Of a stretch of 64,000 nt of DNA, positions 36,541 to 47,262 are shown piece after piece (the first letter of the stretch is position 1; every line of letters starts with the position of its first letter). The stretch covers positions 10,981,821 to 11,045,820 of the forward strand of contig NC_079312.1 in the NCBI RefSeq assembly GCF_029931775.1. The letters run 5' to 3'. The position numbers were made by a program, and so were the translations under genes. Source of the stretch: Euleptes europaea (taxonomy: Eukaryota > Chordata > Lepidosauria > Squamata > Sphaerodactylidae). Below the pieces are notes generated by a model, which made no database searches, was not told where the DNA came from, and saw only the letters and a list, made by a program, of their open reading frames with translations.

Positions 36541-37096
36541 TGGGAGAGAGCTGCAGGCTCACCAGTCAAGGCAGCCAGTCTCCCCTAGTCCATGTATGGT
36601 CTTTATTTATTTATTTATTTATTTACGCGCAATGGCCTGGCTCGACCAAGTGACATTCATGTTATATCCGGCCCTCCTAACAAATGAGTTCGACACCCCT
36701 GCTCTAAAGAATGTGAATACAGCCAGCCACTTCAGTATTTTCTATGGAGGAGAATGGGGGCAACCCCTTCCAGACCCCATAAAATCAAACCCCCTAACCC
36801 AGTCTTCACCAGACTTGGGGGTTCTTGCAAGGAGACACATTGCAGCAACACTGCAAATTTGGGGGCTCTATCTGCAAAAATGCCCCCAGGAGCTGTGGAA
36901 AGCCCCATAGGCTTTATTGAACCCGGGGTTTTTTTTGGGAAACCCGGAAAAAGCCGAAATTCCATATTTACCGGAATAGGAATTCAGCTTTTTTTCAGAT
37001 TTTCCGAGAAAAATCGGGTCCAATAAACCTGAATCCGAAATTTACCAGATTTTTTTTTTTGCACAGCCCTAACAGGGATATATTTTCCTCTTTCAG

Positions 37097-37226
37097 AGAT
37101 CCCCAGTGTCATTTGAGGAGGTAGCTGTGTTCTTCACAGGGGAGGAATGGAATCTCCTAGATCCAGACCAAAGGAAACTCTACTGGGAAGTGATGAAGGA
37201 AAATTATGAGACGGTGGCCTCTCTAG
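37097..37226 (+). CDS. KRAB-A exon 2 of the ZNF-B unit
   Basis: A 130-nt exon between CTTTCAG and GTAAGG. Encodes [43 protein letters not shown] and one base. It is a complete KRAB A-box. Phase matches the finger exon at 41016, giving VASL-V-ADVREM. Confidence 0.9.
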
Positions 37227-37299
37227 GTAAGGATCTTTTCCCTTTTTATGAGCACAGAAGAGAAGGGAGGGCCCTCTTGAATTTCAGAACACATTTCAA

Positions 37300-38840
37300 T
37301 TCACCACAGGCGAGAGAATGGATCTCCCACAGATATAGATATTACTACGCCTGAAAAGAAAAAACTTTCCCCCTGTTCTTAGACTGAGGTCTTGAACAAT
37401 AAAACCATAAAACTTAAATAAAACCCATCTCTAAAAAGATGGGAATTTGAATCTGAGTTTCACAAATCCTAGTTTGAAACCATTCCAACACATTGACTTT
37501 TGCTGTTGAACAGTAGCAAGCAGCCAGTCCTGGGTGAGTCATACAAGTCATGTGGTATCAAGTGTCCTGAACGTGACTGGTGCTGGGCCTGGCCCAGGGG
37601 AATCCTCCCTCAAAGGCCGAAGCTGCCTTCAAAATGGCACTGTTGCCTGCCCCTAACTGACAGAAACCAATGCTTGAAGGCTGACAATAGTGTGTGGTGG
37701 CCTTGCAATGGCCACTGAAGGCATTTGTGTCTTTTGTTACAGGCACTGCTACTAATATTTTGGGCTGTTCTTAACCCCCCTCCCAATGTATCTTTTCCCC
37801 AGAATTTTTCCTGCAAGCCTGGATCATTTTCCAGGTTTGTAGAAAAATCTACCTTCTCTGTCCATGTCTTCAATCTCTGTATTTCTTTATTGAATTTATT
37901 TATGTTTAGATTTGTATCCTGCCCTCTATCACAGCCGAAGCTGGGCTTAGGGCAACTAACATCAATAATATCATAAAAACATAATAAAACAATCAATTGA
38001 ATACATCATTAAAAAACCAATATTTCCAGATTAAAACAACATCAGCTGCGCTGTATTTGAACAGGACTTTGGCCAACCTGAAAAGGCAGTCAGGCTCAAC
38101 CACTTAGATGTTAGGAAGAACATGGGGGAGGTAGGGTGGCCATCTTCGATGTAAACCATTGCTGCCCTTAACCAAAGGCCTGACGGAATATCTCGGTCTT
38201 ACAGGCTGAGGCCAAGTCTGAGAAAGCCCTGGCTAAAGACAACCAGACACTTCTCGGGCCATCTTTCCATCTTTCATTCCTTTTGTGTAAACAAAAATTG
38301 TTTCAATAATATTCAAGATTTTTTTAAAAAAACATTTCTTTCCCTATCCTGTTTCTGTGTGATGCCTGAATAAGCACCAGAAAAAAAATACGAACCTTAG
38401 TTTGGTCTCAAGAGCAGCTAGAATAGATTTATTAATACAGCACAAGCCAGAAAACAATATATAAAGAGCAGCTCTCTGTGTCTTTCTTTGGTCATCTGTT
38501 TCTCCTTTTCCAAGCCCTTCTGGTAAGTGGTTAAAGATTGCTGAGGCTTGTCCAGGCTGCAGCTTTCTGTGTAGAAAATACCGTTCACTACTTGAGAACT
38601 GTTGCGGTTAGGTATGGGTTGGAGACACATTTAGCAACAAAACCACACAGAAGTCAGTAAGCACGTTAGTGCAAATCAGTATATTGTCAGTGAAAGCTAT
38701 ATAGATGACCCTGGCAGTCCCTTCCAACTCTATATTTCTACGATTCTTTGCCCCCTCACCTCAAAGAAGCATGGGCAGAAGAAAGGAAAAAACAATCCCC
38801 CTGGCTACTGCAAATGCACCCAGATTTTAAAAAATAATGT
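37300..38840. other. Intron-like sequence of the ZNF-B unit
   Basis: Homologous to 19010-20110 (inverted) and 57430-59760 up to about 38330. After that, private sequence follows with no clear exon. No RNA gene was seen. Confidence 0.5.
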
Positions 38841-38845
38841 CTTAC

Positions 38846-38922
38846 CTTCTTCCGAGAAGACACAAGCCAACCTGCTGCCCCCTAGGGAAAGTCACAGCCA
38901 CTTCTTCAGAGAAATCAAGGCC
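38846..38922 (-). pseudogene. Shortened KRAB-like exon downstream of SCAN
   Basis: The minus strand has an acceptor-like CATTTAAG, then a frame reading GLDFSEEVAVTFPRGQQVGL and CLLGR, then the donor AAG/GTAAGAC. The start matches a KRAB A-box (FxEEVAVTF), but the EEW and RKLYWxVMxENY parts are missing. In SCAN-ZNF genes a KRAB exon often follows the SCAN exon, which fits its position 1.1 kb downstream of 40057-40782. Probably a degraded exon. Confidence 0.4.
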
Positions 38923-39199
38923 CTTAAATGAGAGCAGGAAACCTTATTTGAGGGTCACAAGCTGAATGGGCAAACTCTGGTATGTTAGAAGAAAGAGATT
39001 CTGGCCAAATACTATTCCCATCTGCACGGTCAGGGAAGTCTAGCCTGTGTTACTGCTATGGTTGCCAACAGGCCTGGATGGGAGGGTGTCCTGTCCCTTT
39101 AACCTAACACGTGTGAGATGTTATTATCCTTCACCTCCAAGCTAGGAAAAGCTTCAGCTGCCCGGTTCCACCCATGAAGCCTCTATTATTTATTTAAAT

Positions 39200-39425
39200 T
39201 CACTTATTTAATTAATTTAATTCACTCCCCAATGGGGACCCAAAGTGGCTTATATCATTCTCCTCTCCTCTATTTTATCCTCACAACATCCCTGTGAGGT
39301 AGGTTAGACTGAAAGTGTGTGACTGGCCCAAGGTCATCCAGTGAGCTTCCATGGTGTGAGTGGGGATTCGAACCTGGGCCTCCCAGATACTAGTCCAACA
39401 CTCTAGCCACTACACTGGACTGGCT
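39200..39425 (-). repeat. tRNA-type SINE (MIR-like), minus
   Basis: Reverse-strand head GTCCAGTGTAGTGGCTAGAG with the B-box-like GGTTCGAATCCCCAC, and a tail containing TTGTGAGGATAAAATAGAGG. A decayed related copy follows at 39790-39935. Confidence 0.65.
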
Positions 39426-39555
39426 CTCCAGGGACAGGACATTTCTTTTCCTCCAGGTCGTTGGCAACTCTGCATTCCACCTTGTTGCTACAGCTTTGTG
39501 GGCGGCATTGACCCCTTCGGCTTGGCAGTTATATCAACCTATCCAACTTTATTGA

Positions 39556-39755
39556 GGGGCCGTGGCTCAGCGGCAGAGCATCTGCTTGGCATGCAGAAGA
39601 TCCCTGGCATCTCCAGTTAAAGGGACTAGGCAAGCAGGTGATGTGAAAGACCTTAGCCTGAGACCCTGGAGGAGAGCCACTGCCAGTCTGAGTAGACAAT
39701 ACTGACTTTGATGGACTGATGGTCTGATTCAGTATAAGGCAGCTTTATGTGTTCA
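39556..39755 (+). repeat. tRNA-derived SINE, second copy
   Basis: Same family as 4577-4785: GTGGCTCAGCGGCAGAGCAT, GAGACCCTGGAGGAGAGCC, TTCAGTATAAGGCAGC. A short deletion removes its B-box region. Confidence 0.75.
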
Positions 39756-40056
39756 TTTTGCCTTTTCTCCCAGGAGCTATGGGCAGCATGTATGTTTCTC
39801 CCTCCATTTTGTCTTCCCAACAACCCTGTGAGGCAAGTTAGACTGAGAGAGTGACTGGCTCAAGGTTACCTTTTCAGCTGAGTGAGGATCTGAACCCAGA
39901 GGCTAGTCCTAGCTCTTACACCACATGTGGGCCCAGCTCAATTACTTCTTGGGCCAGTCACATCCTCTCAGCCTAACCAACCTCCCAGGACTGTCTAAAA
40001 GCCTGTCTCCTACCCTAGCGCCTCGCCAGAACGACCAAGGACAAAATGTCTCTCAC

Positions 40057-40782
40057 CAGCTGCCGCGGCCGCTCGGCTTCCTGTTGCCTCAGGAGAAAGC
40101 CCTCGACCAGGGTGACAGCCTGGGCGCAGGTCTCAGGGCCACGCTCCCGCACGCAGCCCTGGATTCCTGGAGGCAGGATGCTAAGGAACTGCTCCAGGAT
40201 CAGCGTCTCCAAGATTTGCTCCTTGGTGTGGGGCTCCGGCTTCAGCCACTGATGACAGAGTTCCCGGAGGCGGCTACAGGCCTCGCGGGGCCCCTCGGCC
40301 TCCTGGTAGGAGAAATGCCGGAAGCGCTGCCGTTGCGTCTCCGCGCTGACAGCCTCCTCTTCCAAGACTTCTTCCTTCACCTTCCAGGCGCCTCCCCTGC
40401 CGAAGGCTTGCTGGGCCATCCCCCGGGACTCCTGGAAACCCTTCGGGTTGCCAAAAGCCATCAGCTCTGGCAGCTGCGGGTTCCCCCATCCTGACTGAGG
40501 GGACTGTACCACCTTCAGGAACTCCTGCCACTGGGCTTCCCAGCGCTGGGCCAGCCCCTCATCCGGTTCCTGTTTAATCTGGGGCGGCGTCACCCGACGC
40601 AAAATCTCCTTGGCGTTGCCAGCCTGAACAACCCGAGGCCCCCTGCGAGCTCCCTCTGCTGGCCTGGAACAGGACGGGTTCTTCTCCTCCATCTTCAGCC
40701 TATGCTCTAGCGGGGCCTGAAATTGAAGACCCAGGGCTGAGGGGGCAACGCCCTGCTTCATAACCGCTTTCCGGGAGGCCAT
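40057..40782 (-). CDS. SCAN-domain exon of a SCAN (zinc-finger) protein
   Basis: The ATG at 40782 is followed by G. The frame is open for 242 codons to a CTG/GTGAGA donor at 40057. Residues about 69-72 (IKQE) and 135-138 (VKEE) look like SUMO-acceptor motifs common in SCAN-ZNF proteins. Residues about 150-240 form an intact SCAN domain ([60 protein letters not shown]), which mediates protein dimerisation. The exon lies head to head with the ZNF-B finger exon side and has no partner in the left arm. A damaged KRAB-like exon is 1.1 kb downstream. No finger exon on the minus strand follows before the palindrome centre, so it may act as a SCAN-only protein or be an orphan exon. Confidence 0.8.
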
Positions 40783-41015
40783 AGAGAAGCCTTATCCCAT
40801 CGCCGAGTTATGGTTTCAAGAGATCCTTTGCCGTGTTTCGTGGCAGTCCTGTGGTTTACGTGTTTGTGTGAGTTTTCCACCTTTGCATCAGGTCAGCAGA
40901 ATGGCTCAGTTCCCACAGGCTCAAGGTGTCTCTCACAGTGACCTTTTTTATTCTGAACAAGAACTGGTATTTGGGGTTTGTTCGTTCTTACTTAATTTCT
41001 ATGTCTCTTATGCAG

Positions 41016-43105
41016 TTGCAGATGTGAGGGAGATGGTGAGTGAAAAGGAATCAGGAAGGAGCGTTTTGGAAAAAGATGAAGATCTGCAGGTGGAAGTGAA
41101 ATCTGGGGATCAAGTGGTACGAAAGCAGGACTGCAGAAGAAAATGTGAAGTAAAAGAGCAGCAGAGGAAGAAATTGGTTGGCTGTCAGAGCAGACGTAAG
41201 CTAGATGTCTCAGCCCAAAATGAAACATGGAAAAGAAAGAGAAGGCATAAGAGTTCAATGGAGAAGAAAACAATGAGTAGCAACATCCATGTTAAAACAT
41301 GTCTTACTGTTAGAACATATTGGAAAACGTATAAATGCTTAGAATGTGGAAATAAGTTCCACAGGAGAAGTGCACTAAAAGCACATGAAAGGATACACTC
41401 AGGGGAGAAGCCATACAAATGCTTGGAGTGTGGAAAGTGCTTCTCTGTGTCTTGGGTCCTTAGTACACATCAAAGGGTTCACACAGGGGAGAAGCCATAT
41501 AAATGCTTGGAGTGTGGAAAGTGCTACTCTCAGAATGGCCACCTAATTTCACATCATAAGGTTCACACAGGGGAGAAGCCATATAAATGCTTGGAGTGTG
41601 GAAAGTGCTACTCTCAGAATGGCCACCTAATTTCACATCATAAGGTTCACACAGGGGAAAAGCCATATACATGCTTGGAGTGCGGAAAGTGCTTCTCTCT
41701 CAGTAGGTCCCTAACTTCACATCAAAGGGTGCACACAGGGGAAAAGCCATATAAATGCTTGGACTGTGGAAAGTGCTTCTCTCACAATAGCATTCTAATT
41801 AAACATAAAAGGGTTCACACAAGGGAGAAGCCATACAAATGCTTGGAGTGTGGAAAGTGCTTCTCTCAGAATAGCAACCTAACTGCACATCAAAGGGTTC
41901 ACAGAGGGGAGAAGCCATACAAATGCTTGGAGTGTGGAAAGTGCTTCTCTCAGAATAGCACCCTAATTCAACATAAAAAGGTTCACACAGGGGAGAAGCC
42001 ATATAAATGCTTGGAGTGTGGAAAGTGCTTCTCTCACAATAGCTCCCTAACTAAACATGAAAAGATTCACACAGGGGAGAAGCCACACAAATGCTTGGAG
42101 TGTGGAAAGTGCTTCTCTCAGAATAGCACCCTAACTCAACATAAAAAGGTTCACACAGGGGAGAAGCCATATAAATGCTTGGAGTGTGGAAAGTGCTTCT
42201 CTTACAACAGGAGCCTGCTTGAACATAAAATGGTTCACACGGGGGAGAAGCCATATAAATGCTTGCAGTGTGGAAAGTGCTTCTTTACAAATGGCAGCCT
42301 TAGTGCACATCAGACACTCCACGTAGGGGTGAAGCCATATAAATGCTTGGAGTGTGAAAAGTGCTTCTCTCAGAATGGCCACCTAATGTCACATCAAAAG
42401 GTTCACACAGGGGAGAAGCCATACAAATGCTTGGAGTGTGGAAAGTGCTTCTCTCAGAGTGGCCACCTAATTGAACATCATAGGGTTCACACAGGGGAGA
42501 AGCCATATAAATGCTTGGAGTGTGGAAAGTGCTTCTCTTACAACAGGAACCTGCTTGTACATAAAAAGGTTCACACAGGGGAGAAGCCATATAAATGCTT
42601 GGAGTGTGGAAAGTGCTACTCTCAGAATGGCCACCTAATGGCACATCAAAAGGTTCACACCGGGGAGAAGCCATATAAATGCTTGGAATGTGGAAAGTGC
42701 TTCTCTCGAAATAGCAACCTAATTATACATAAAAAGGTTCACACAGGGGAGAAGCCATACAAATGCTTGGAGTGTGGAAAGTGCTTCTCTAACAGTAGCA
42801 TTCTAATTACACATAAAAGGGTTCACACAAGGGAGAAGCCATACAAATGCTTGGAATGTGGAAAGTGCTTCTCTCAAAATAGCCACCTAATGTCACATAA
42901 AAAGGTTCACACGGGGGAGAAGCCATATAAATGCTTGGAATGTGGAAAGTGCTTCTCTCAGAATGGTGACCTAGTTTCACATCATAAGGTTCACACAGGG
43001 AAGAAGCCATATAAATGCTTGGAGTGTAGAAAATGCTTCGCTTGTAATAGCATCCTAAGTGAACATCTAAAGGTTCACGCACGGGAGAAAGCATACAAAT
43101 GTTAG
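41016..43105 (+). CDS. ZNF-B finger exon (KRAB C2H2 zinc-finger protein)
   Basis: Last exon after a TTATGCAG acceptor. The first two bases complete Val, then [16 protein letters not shown] basic linker ([24 protein letters not shown]) precedes 21 C2H2 fingers from about 41329 to 43100, ending ...HAREKAYKC and stop. Fingers are 28 residues with TGEKP linkers. Finger 12 has variant linkers (HVGVKP). Fingers 3 and 4 are the same at protein level, and their 84-bp units differ at one base. This array is the most complete of the three paralogs, with no frame damage. Upstream coding comes from KRAB exon 31211-31340 or 37097-37226. The frame upstream of 41016 is intron. Confidence 0.92.
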
Positions 43106-43326
43106 GAGTGTTTAAAGGGGTTCTGTCAGAATCAAAGTGTTACCATACCCTAGAAGATTTGCACTGGCAAAGAACCTTCCAATCAGCATGCAGGAAGCCA
43201 GCTGAAGTGGCTGACCTGCCAATATGTAGCCCTGCTGTTTACCTTTTGTTTAACGTGTATGTAGCCCTGACCTGTCTAATGGTAGCTGCCCTTGACAAGA
43301 CCCATTTCCTTCCTTTTTGTCTTTCC

Positions 43327-43942
43327 CGTCAAGACAGAAAAGCAATTTTGTTCTTTGCCACCTCACTCTTCACCATGTTGTGGGTCTAAGATTCAGCACT
43401 CAGTATTTTTCCAGAGGCCCAGATCATTGTGTTCTCACAAACATCACCTGTAGCTTGTTATGCTAACAAGCCGAGCTTTGAAGGTCACTAGCTCATACCA
43501 TCCTAATTAGTTAAACCAGCACATCTGTGAGAAGATGGGAGGGGTGAGATCACTCTTTTTCTCTGAGAATATCATTAGACCTCAGACTGGTTTGAACCAC
43601 CTAGAGATCCCTCCGAGAAGTTCAACTTGATTGGGAGTTGTGGGTCATCGGACCTGGGTTCACTTTTCAAAACTTTGGCTAGGCATTACAGTAGCTAAGT
43701 TTTTTCTATGCTTCAATTACTGCATGTCACTCTGTTCCTTGACAATATCTTTTTTAGCTTTTAAGATCCATCTATTATGTAACATTTTAGTAAGTCGTAC
43801 GTAGCCAGCTAGATTTATTGTCTTGTTACTGCCACTTGCCTATTGACTATATAATTTGTATTTTAATCTCCCTTTTGAATTTTTTGTATCCATAAAGGTT
43901 TTTAAGCTTAAAGGTCTAACGCAGAGTTTCCGTTACTCTAGG
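43327..43942 (+). mobile_element. LTR B, TGTCAAGACAG family (fossil)
   Basis: Starts CGTCAAGACAGAAAAGC only 222 bp after the ZNF-B stop and ends near CCGTTACTCTAG. It aligns with LTR C (61554-62205) and LTR A. A hAT-like element separates it from the primer-binding-like GGTGTTAGCGATGGGATC at about 45037. It is an old LTR fossil that predates the duplications. Confidence 0.75.
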
Positions 43943-45033
43943 CATCCATAAAATTAAATCATGACAATGACTGACAAACACTGTACATTTTCCCCATCTG
44001 CATTCTCAAAACTCTGCAGGGGGACTTATTGTTGAGTTGTGCATCTGAGTGGCAAGTCCAAGGCAAAACCTCCCATTCATAAATGGCCAATAAACCCCCC
44101 CCCCTATGCAGAGTTTTGAGAATCTGGATGGGGAAAAAGTGCATCTGAGTGGCAAATCCAAGGCAAAACCTCCCATTCACAAATGGCCAATAACCCCCAT
44201 GCAGAGTTTTGAGAATCTGGATGGGGAAAATGTGCATCTGAGTGGCAAATCCAATGCAAAACCTCCCATTCACAAATGGCCAATAACCCCCATGCAGAGT
44301 TTTGAGAATCTGGATAGGGAAAATGTGCATCTGAGTGGCAAATCCAAGACCTCCTCCTCCTCGCCGCCGCTTGGGCTCCTTCCTACCTTCCCTCAAGACC
44401 CGACCCAGGACTGCCCCGGGCGGACACTGACGGGCCCCGCGCCCCACTTACCTCCGAGCCCGGGGAACAGGCGGCGCAGCGCGGCGGGAGCACGGCGTGG
44501 ATGGAGCCAAGCCGAGGTGCCTGGCCGAGCAGGGAGGGCCGAGCGATGGGGCCCCTGACAGCCATCCCCGACAGGAGGGCAAGCTGGAAAGGCATTCTCC
44601 TGGCCAGCATGCCGAGGCTGAGAGGCGAGGCCAGGAGCGACCTGGGGCAGGGCAACGCCCCAGCGGGCCGGCGCGCAGACACCGATGGCTCCAGCACCAG
44701 GTGGCCCTTACAACAAGGGAGAGGGGAGCCAAAGCGGGGCACTCTAGAGGAGGCCCCGGGGGGAGATAGCTCTCGGGCCAACCGGCAAGAAGACTGGTCC
44801 GGATGGACACCACACGGACCCCCTGACCAGACCACCCGCCGGAGAGGAAAGGGGCGGGGCTGAAAAACGGGAGGTCCCTTGGAAGTTCGGCGAAGGTGGA
44901 AGGGGCGGGAAGCGCTTCGATCCCCCGCCGGCCAGCTGGGTGGTGGGGAGTCGGGGAAGGGGGGGCACTGCCGGCGTGCCCACAGAGATGGCTCCGCGTG
45001 CCAAGTCCGGCACGCGTGCCATAGGTTCGCCAA
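43943..45033 (+). mobile_element. GC-rich hAT-like element (right copy)
   Basis: Ends CACGCGTGCCATAGGTTCGCCA, the inverse of the 8278 terminus. Contains the 93-bp minisatellite at 44015-44352. Internally shorter than the left copy, which keeps extra sequence at 9100-9625. Confidence 0.6.
44015..44352. repeat. 93-bp minisatellite, right copy
   Basis: GAGTTTTGAGAATCTGGATG recurs at 44111, 44204 and 44297, an exact 93-bp period. About 3.6 units, compared with 2.3 in the mirror copy. Confidence 0.9.
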
Positions 45034-45084
45034 TATGGTGTTAGCGATGGGATCAGGTCCAGTTTACTTTGTTGTTGATCCTCC

Positions 45085-45165
45085 AGAGGAACTGTTTGGC
45101 CACTGTGTGAAATGGTTTGCTGGACTAGATAGATTACTGGTCTGATCCAGCAGGGCTTTCCTGAT
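45085..45165 (+). repeat. CR1-like 3' tail piece
   Basis: CTGTTTGGCCACTGTGTGAA, GCTGGACTAGATAGATTACT and TGATCCAGCAGGGCTTTC resemble the CR1 subfamily tail at 54085-54175. Mirrored at about 8160-8245. Confidence 0.55.
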
Positions 45166-45524
45166 GTTTTTCCATCCCTAAATATTTGTCCTCTCCTTGG
45201 AAAACCAATGGCCAGTGTCAGATATCTTCTATATCCATTAGGGCTACAATATCCCTTTGTAAGAAGAAGAATGTGCCAAAGCAGGATTACAGCTGAACAG
45301 CAAGAAGGCAAAAGTAATGACTACTGGACTCTGCCTCCTGTGAAGAGGGACTTCCAGAGAGCATGCAGAAAATCTCTTTTAATCGCTTGTTAATAATGTT
45401 AAGAATGGTAAACTACACCGTCTGGGTAAGGGTGTCAAACTTATTGTCGAAGGCTTTCACGGTCAGAGTTCATTGGTTCTTGTAGGTTATCCGGGCTGTG
45501 TAACCGTGGTCTTGGAATTTTCTT

Positions 45525-45567
45525 TCCTGACGTTTCGCCAGCAACTGTGGCAGGCATCTTCAGAGTA
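45525..45567 (-). ncRNA. Hammerhead ribozyme motif, one stem I mismatch
   Basis: The minus strand has TACT...CTGAAGA...GCC/GGC...GAAAC-GTC-AGGA. Stem I has one mismatch relative to the TCCT/AGGA of other copies. Confidence 0.6.
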
Positions 45568-45603
45568 GTAACACTGAAGGACAGTGTCTCTACTCTGTGT
45601 TAC

Positions 45604-45646
45604 TACTCTGAAGATGCCTGCCACAGTTGCTGGTGAAACGTCTGGA
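45604..45646 (+). ncRNA. Hammerhead ribozyme motif, decayed stem I
   Basis: The core CTGAAGA, GAAAC and GTC are intact, but stem I is TACT against TGGA, with two non-pairs, and stem II has a G-T pair. Probably weak or inactive as a monomer. Confidence 0.5.
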
Positions 45647-46286
45647 AAGAAAATTTCAAGAACCGGTGTCAAACTTATTTGTTAGGAGGGCCGGATATGA
45701 TATAAGAGTCACTTGTTCAGACTAGGCCATGTGTACCATAAAATTTAATGCCAGGTACTGGAGATACAAACTTTATAGAAGACACAGGCAAACCCAATTA
45801 GATATTATTTTTTACTTAAAATACAAACAAGCTTACAACAATAACATTCTTACAGTATTTTCTTTAACTGTCTCTGATAATTGATCCCTCTTGCTCTGAA
45901 CCACTGCATCAAAATCTAGAGTCCAAGTCTGTGCTGTAGCAATTTTGTGTATGCTGTTCAGGTATGTCTCTTTAAATTGAGGACATACTTTTGATTTATT
46001 AGCATGCATTACAGAGAGGAACTATTCACACACATACATTGCCCCAAACATAGACAAAAAATTTAGCAGCAAAAGCTTTTAAGTTGGGGGTAATTTGGAC
46101 CCAAAAATTGGTACAATTTGCTAATACCAACTTCAGAAAATGTATCCTTGAGCATAGCATCACACTGCAGATGAATCATTTCCATCTGGAGCTCCTCAGG
46201 AACCTCCTGGACAGAAAATAGATTATGGAAAAGCAGGTACATTTATCCTAATTTGCAAGTTGATGGTTGGCAGCATTACTACTTTG

Positions 46287-47262
46287 TGCATTAGAGCCAG
46301 CGTGATGTCATGGTTTAGAATGGTGGTTTGGAGAGGTGGAGTCTGATCTGGAGAACCGTGTTTGATTCTCCATTCCTCCACATGAGGGGCAGAGGCTAAT
46401 CTGGTGAACTGGATTTGTTTCCCCGCTCCTATACACGAAGCCAACTGGGTGACCTTGGGCACGTCATGCTCTCTCAGCCCAGTATTCTTTCCAACTGGTG
46501 ACACACCCCATCAACTGGGAGGAGCCAGTCAATGCTCAAAAATTTAGAACAGTTCCCAGAAATCTGGCGACCCCCACTGTGATGTGCGGGTTAAAATCAT
46601 TCAACAGATGATGGACCAGCCCCTCATTGGTTCCAATAGAGCATTTCTCCAGAGGCGGCTCAAGAAATTGCTCACGTGGATGGAATCCAAGTTCACAATG
46701 GAGCAGAACATGTGTAACAGATTCCACTTGTTAGTGGAACAAGAGCATAGTCTCTTATCATATGGGAGCTTTGCATATCTGCCCCTAGTCATCGCCGTGG
46801 GAAGTAAATTGAGTCGGACCAGCATAAAATAGCATCTCAGTTGCGGAGAAGTCAGCGTGGAAAAGTAACTAGGGAGGGAACTTGGAGAAGGGTAAATGCC
46901 AAAAAAATAAAGATGAACTGGTTGTGTGTGCCCTGGCAAGAAGCAGCTGTCTTTCAGAGTCCATGATTTTTTGTTTTATAACTGAAGGCCTGGGTCTCCT
47001 GAAGGAGAAGAAGTGATTCGAAAATGATTCTGAGAGATTTAATTTTCTTAACTATGGCTTTATCCCAGGGGGAGATGAAATGGTAGGTGAGCATGTGCCA
47101 TGTCAGGCAATGAGGGGAGGTTCTAAAATGAATGCTCTCAGCCTCACCTACCTCACAGGGTGTCTGTTGTGGGGAGGAGAAAGGAAGGTGGTTGTAAGCC
47201 GGTTTGAGTCTCCCTTAAGTGGCAGAGAAAGTCGGCATATAAAAACCAACTCTTTTTCTTCA
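46287..47262 (+). repeat. tRNA-derived SINE split by a LINE fragment
   Basis: Head half 46287-46482 and tail half 47125-47262 of the 6095-6432 family. ATGCTCTCTCAGCC before and ATGCTCTCAGCC after the insert look like a target duplication. Confidence 0.75.
46483..47124 (-). mobile_element. LINE 3' fragment in the SINE
   Basis: The minus strand encodes pieces typical of non-LTR retrotransposon protein C-termini: LRCYFMLVRLNLLPTAMTRG, RYAKLPYDKRLCSC and, in another frame, ESVTHVLLHC. These resemble the conserved LPTA...RGRY...PYxxRLCxC...E...HVLLHC block. Clade not resolved. The frame is shifted within the fragment. Confidence 0.55.

Larger units (their letters stand above)
34673..36701 (+). 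mobile_element. hAT element with 8-bp TSD and internal pyrimidine array
   Basis: Begins CAGGGGTGTCAAAC and ends with its inverse GACACCCCTG, with TSD CTCTAAAG on both sides (34665-34672 and 36702-36709). No transposase frame. It contains a CR1 3' end (34815-35026), GC-rich repeats of CCAGAAGCCCC type (35030-35330) and the polypyrimidine array. Related elements are at 20652-21605 and 45427-48269, and one end lies at 58664. Confidence 0.8.
27849..45370 (+). repeat. Right arm of the large imperfect palindrome
   Basis: Reverse complement of 7971-27487. Private insertions on this arm are the L1 at 29634-30589 and the SCAN-containing block at about 38330-40930. The arm also has the hAT end with CR1 debris at 34673-35330, which the left arm lost. 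Spacer between arms is 27488-27848. Confidence 0.9.
45445..45665. mobile_element. Minimal Penelope-like insertion of two inverted ends, 13-bp TSD
   Basis: Flanked by perfect duplications GTGTCAAACTTAT (45432-45444 and 45666-45678). The 221-bp insert consists of one terminal region on minus and a second on plus, meeting near 45594, each with a hammerhead motif. It has no coding sequence. Confidence 0.9.

Noticed and set aside
34989-36653. Open frames of 450-554 codons rich in Ser, Leu and Pro
   Set aside because: They are translations of the polypyrimidine tandem array in overlapping frames, with no domain and no conservation outside the repeat.
40868-41015. Upstream extension of the ZNF-B frame as a true N-terminus
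   Set aside because: The segment before 41016 is an intron with a pyrimidine tract and TATGCAG acceptor. The paralogs at 12755 and 60022 have the same acceptor, and the phase fits the KRAB exons.
44106-45311. Long frames over the GC-rich hAT-like element and the 93-bp repeat (also 8268-9039)
   Set aside because: Frames are open on both strands because of GC content and a 31-codon repeat unit. Content differs between the mirrored copies and no motif is present.
45445-45665. Inverted repeat as a terminator or small RNA hairpin gene
   Set aside because: Flanking 13-bp duplications and the Penelope end sequences show that it is a retroelement insertion.
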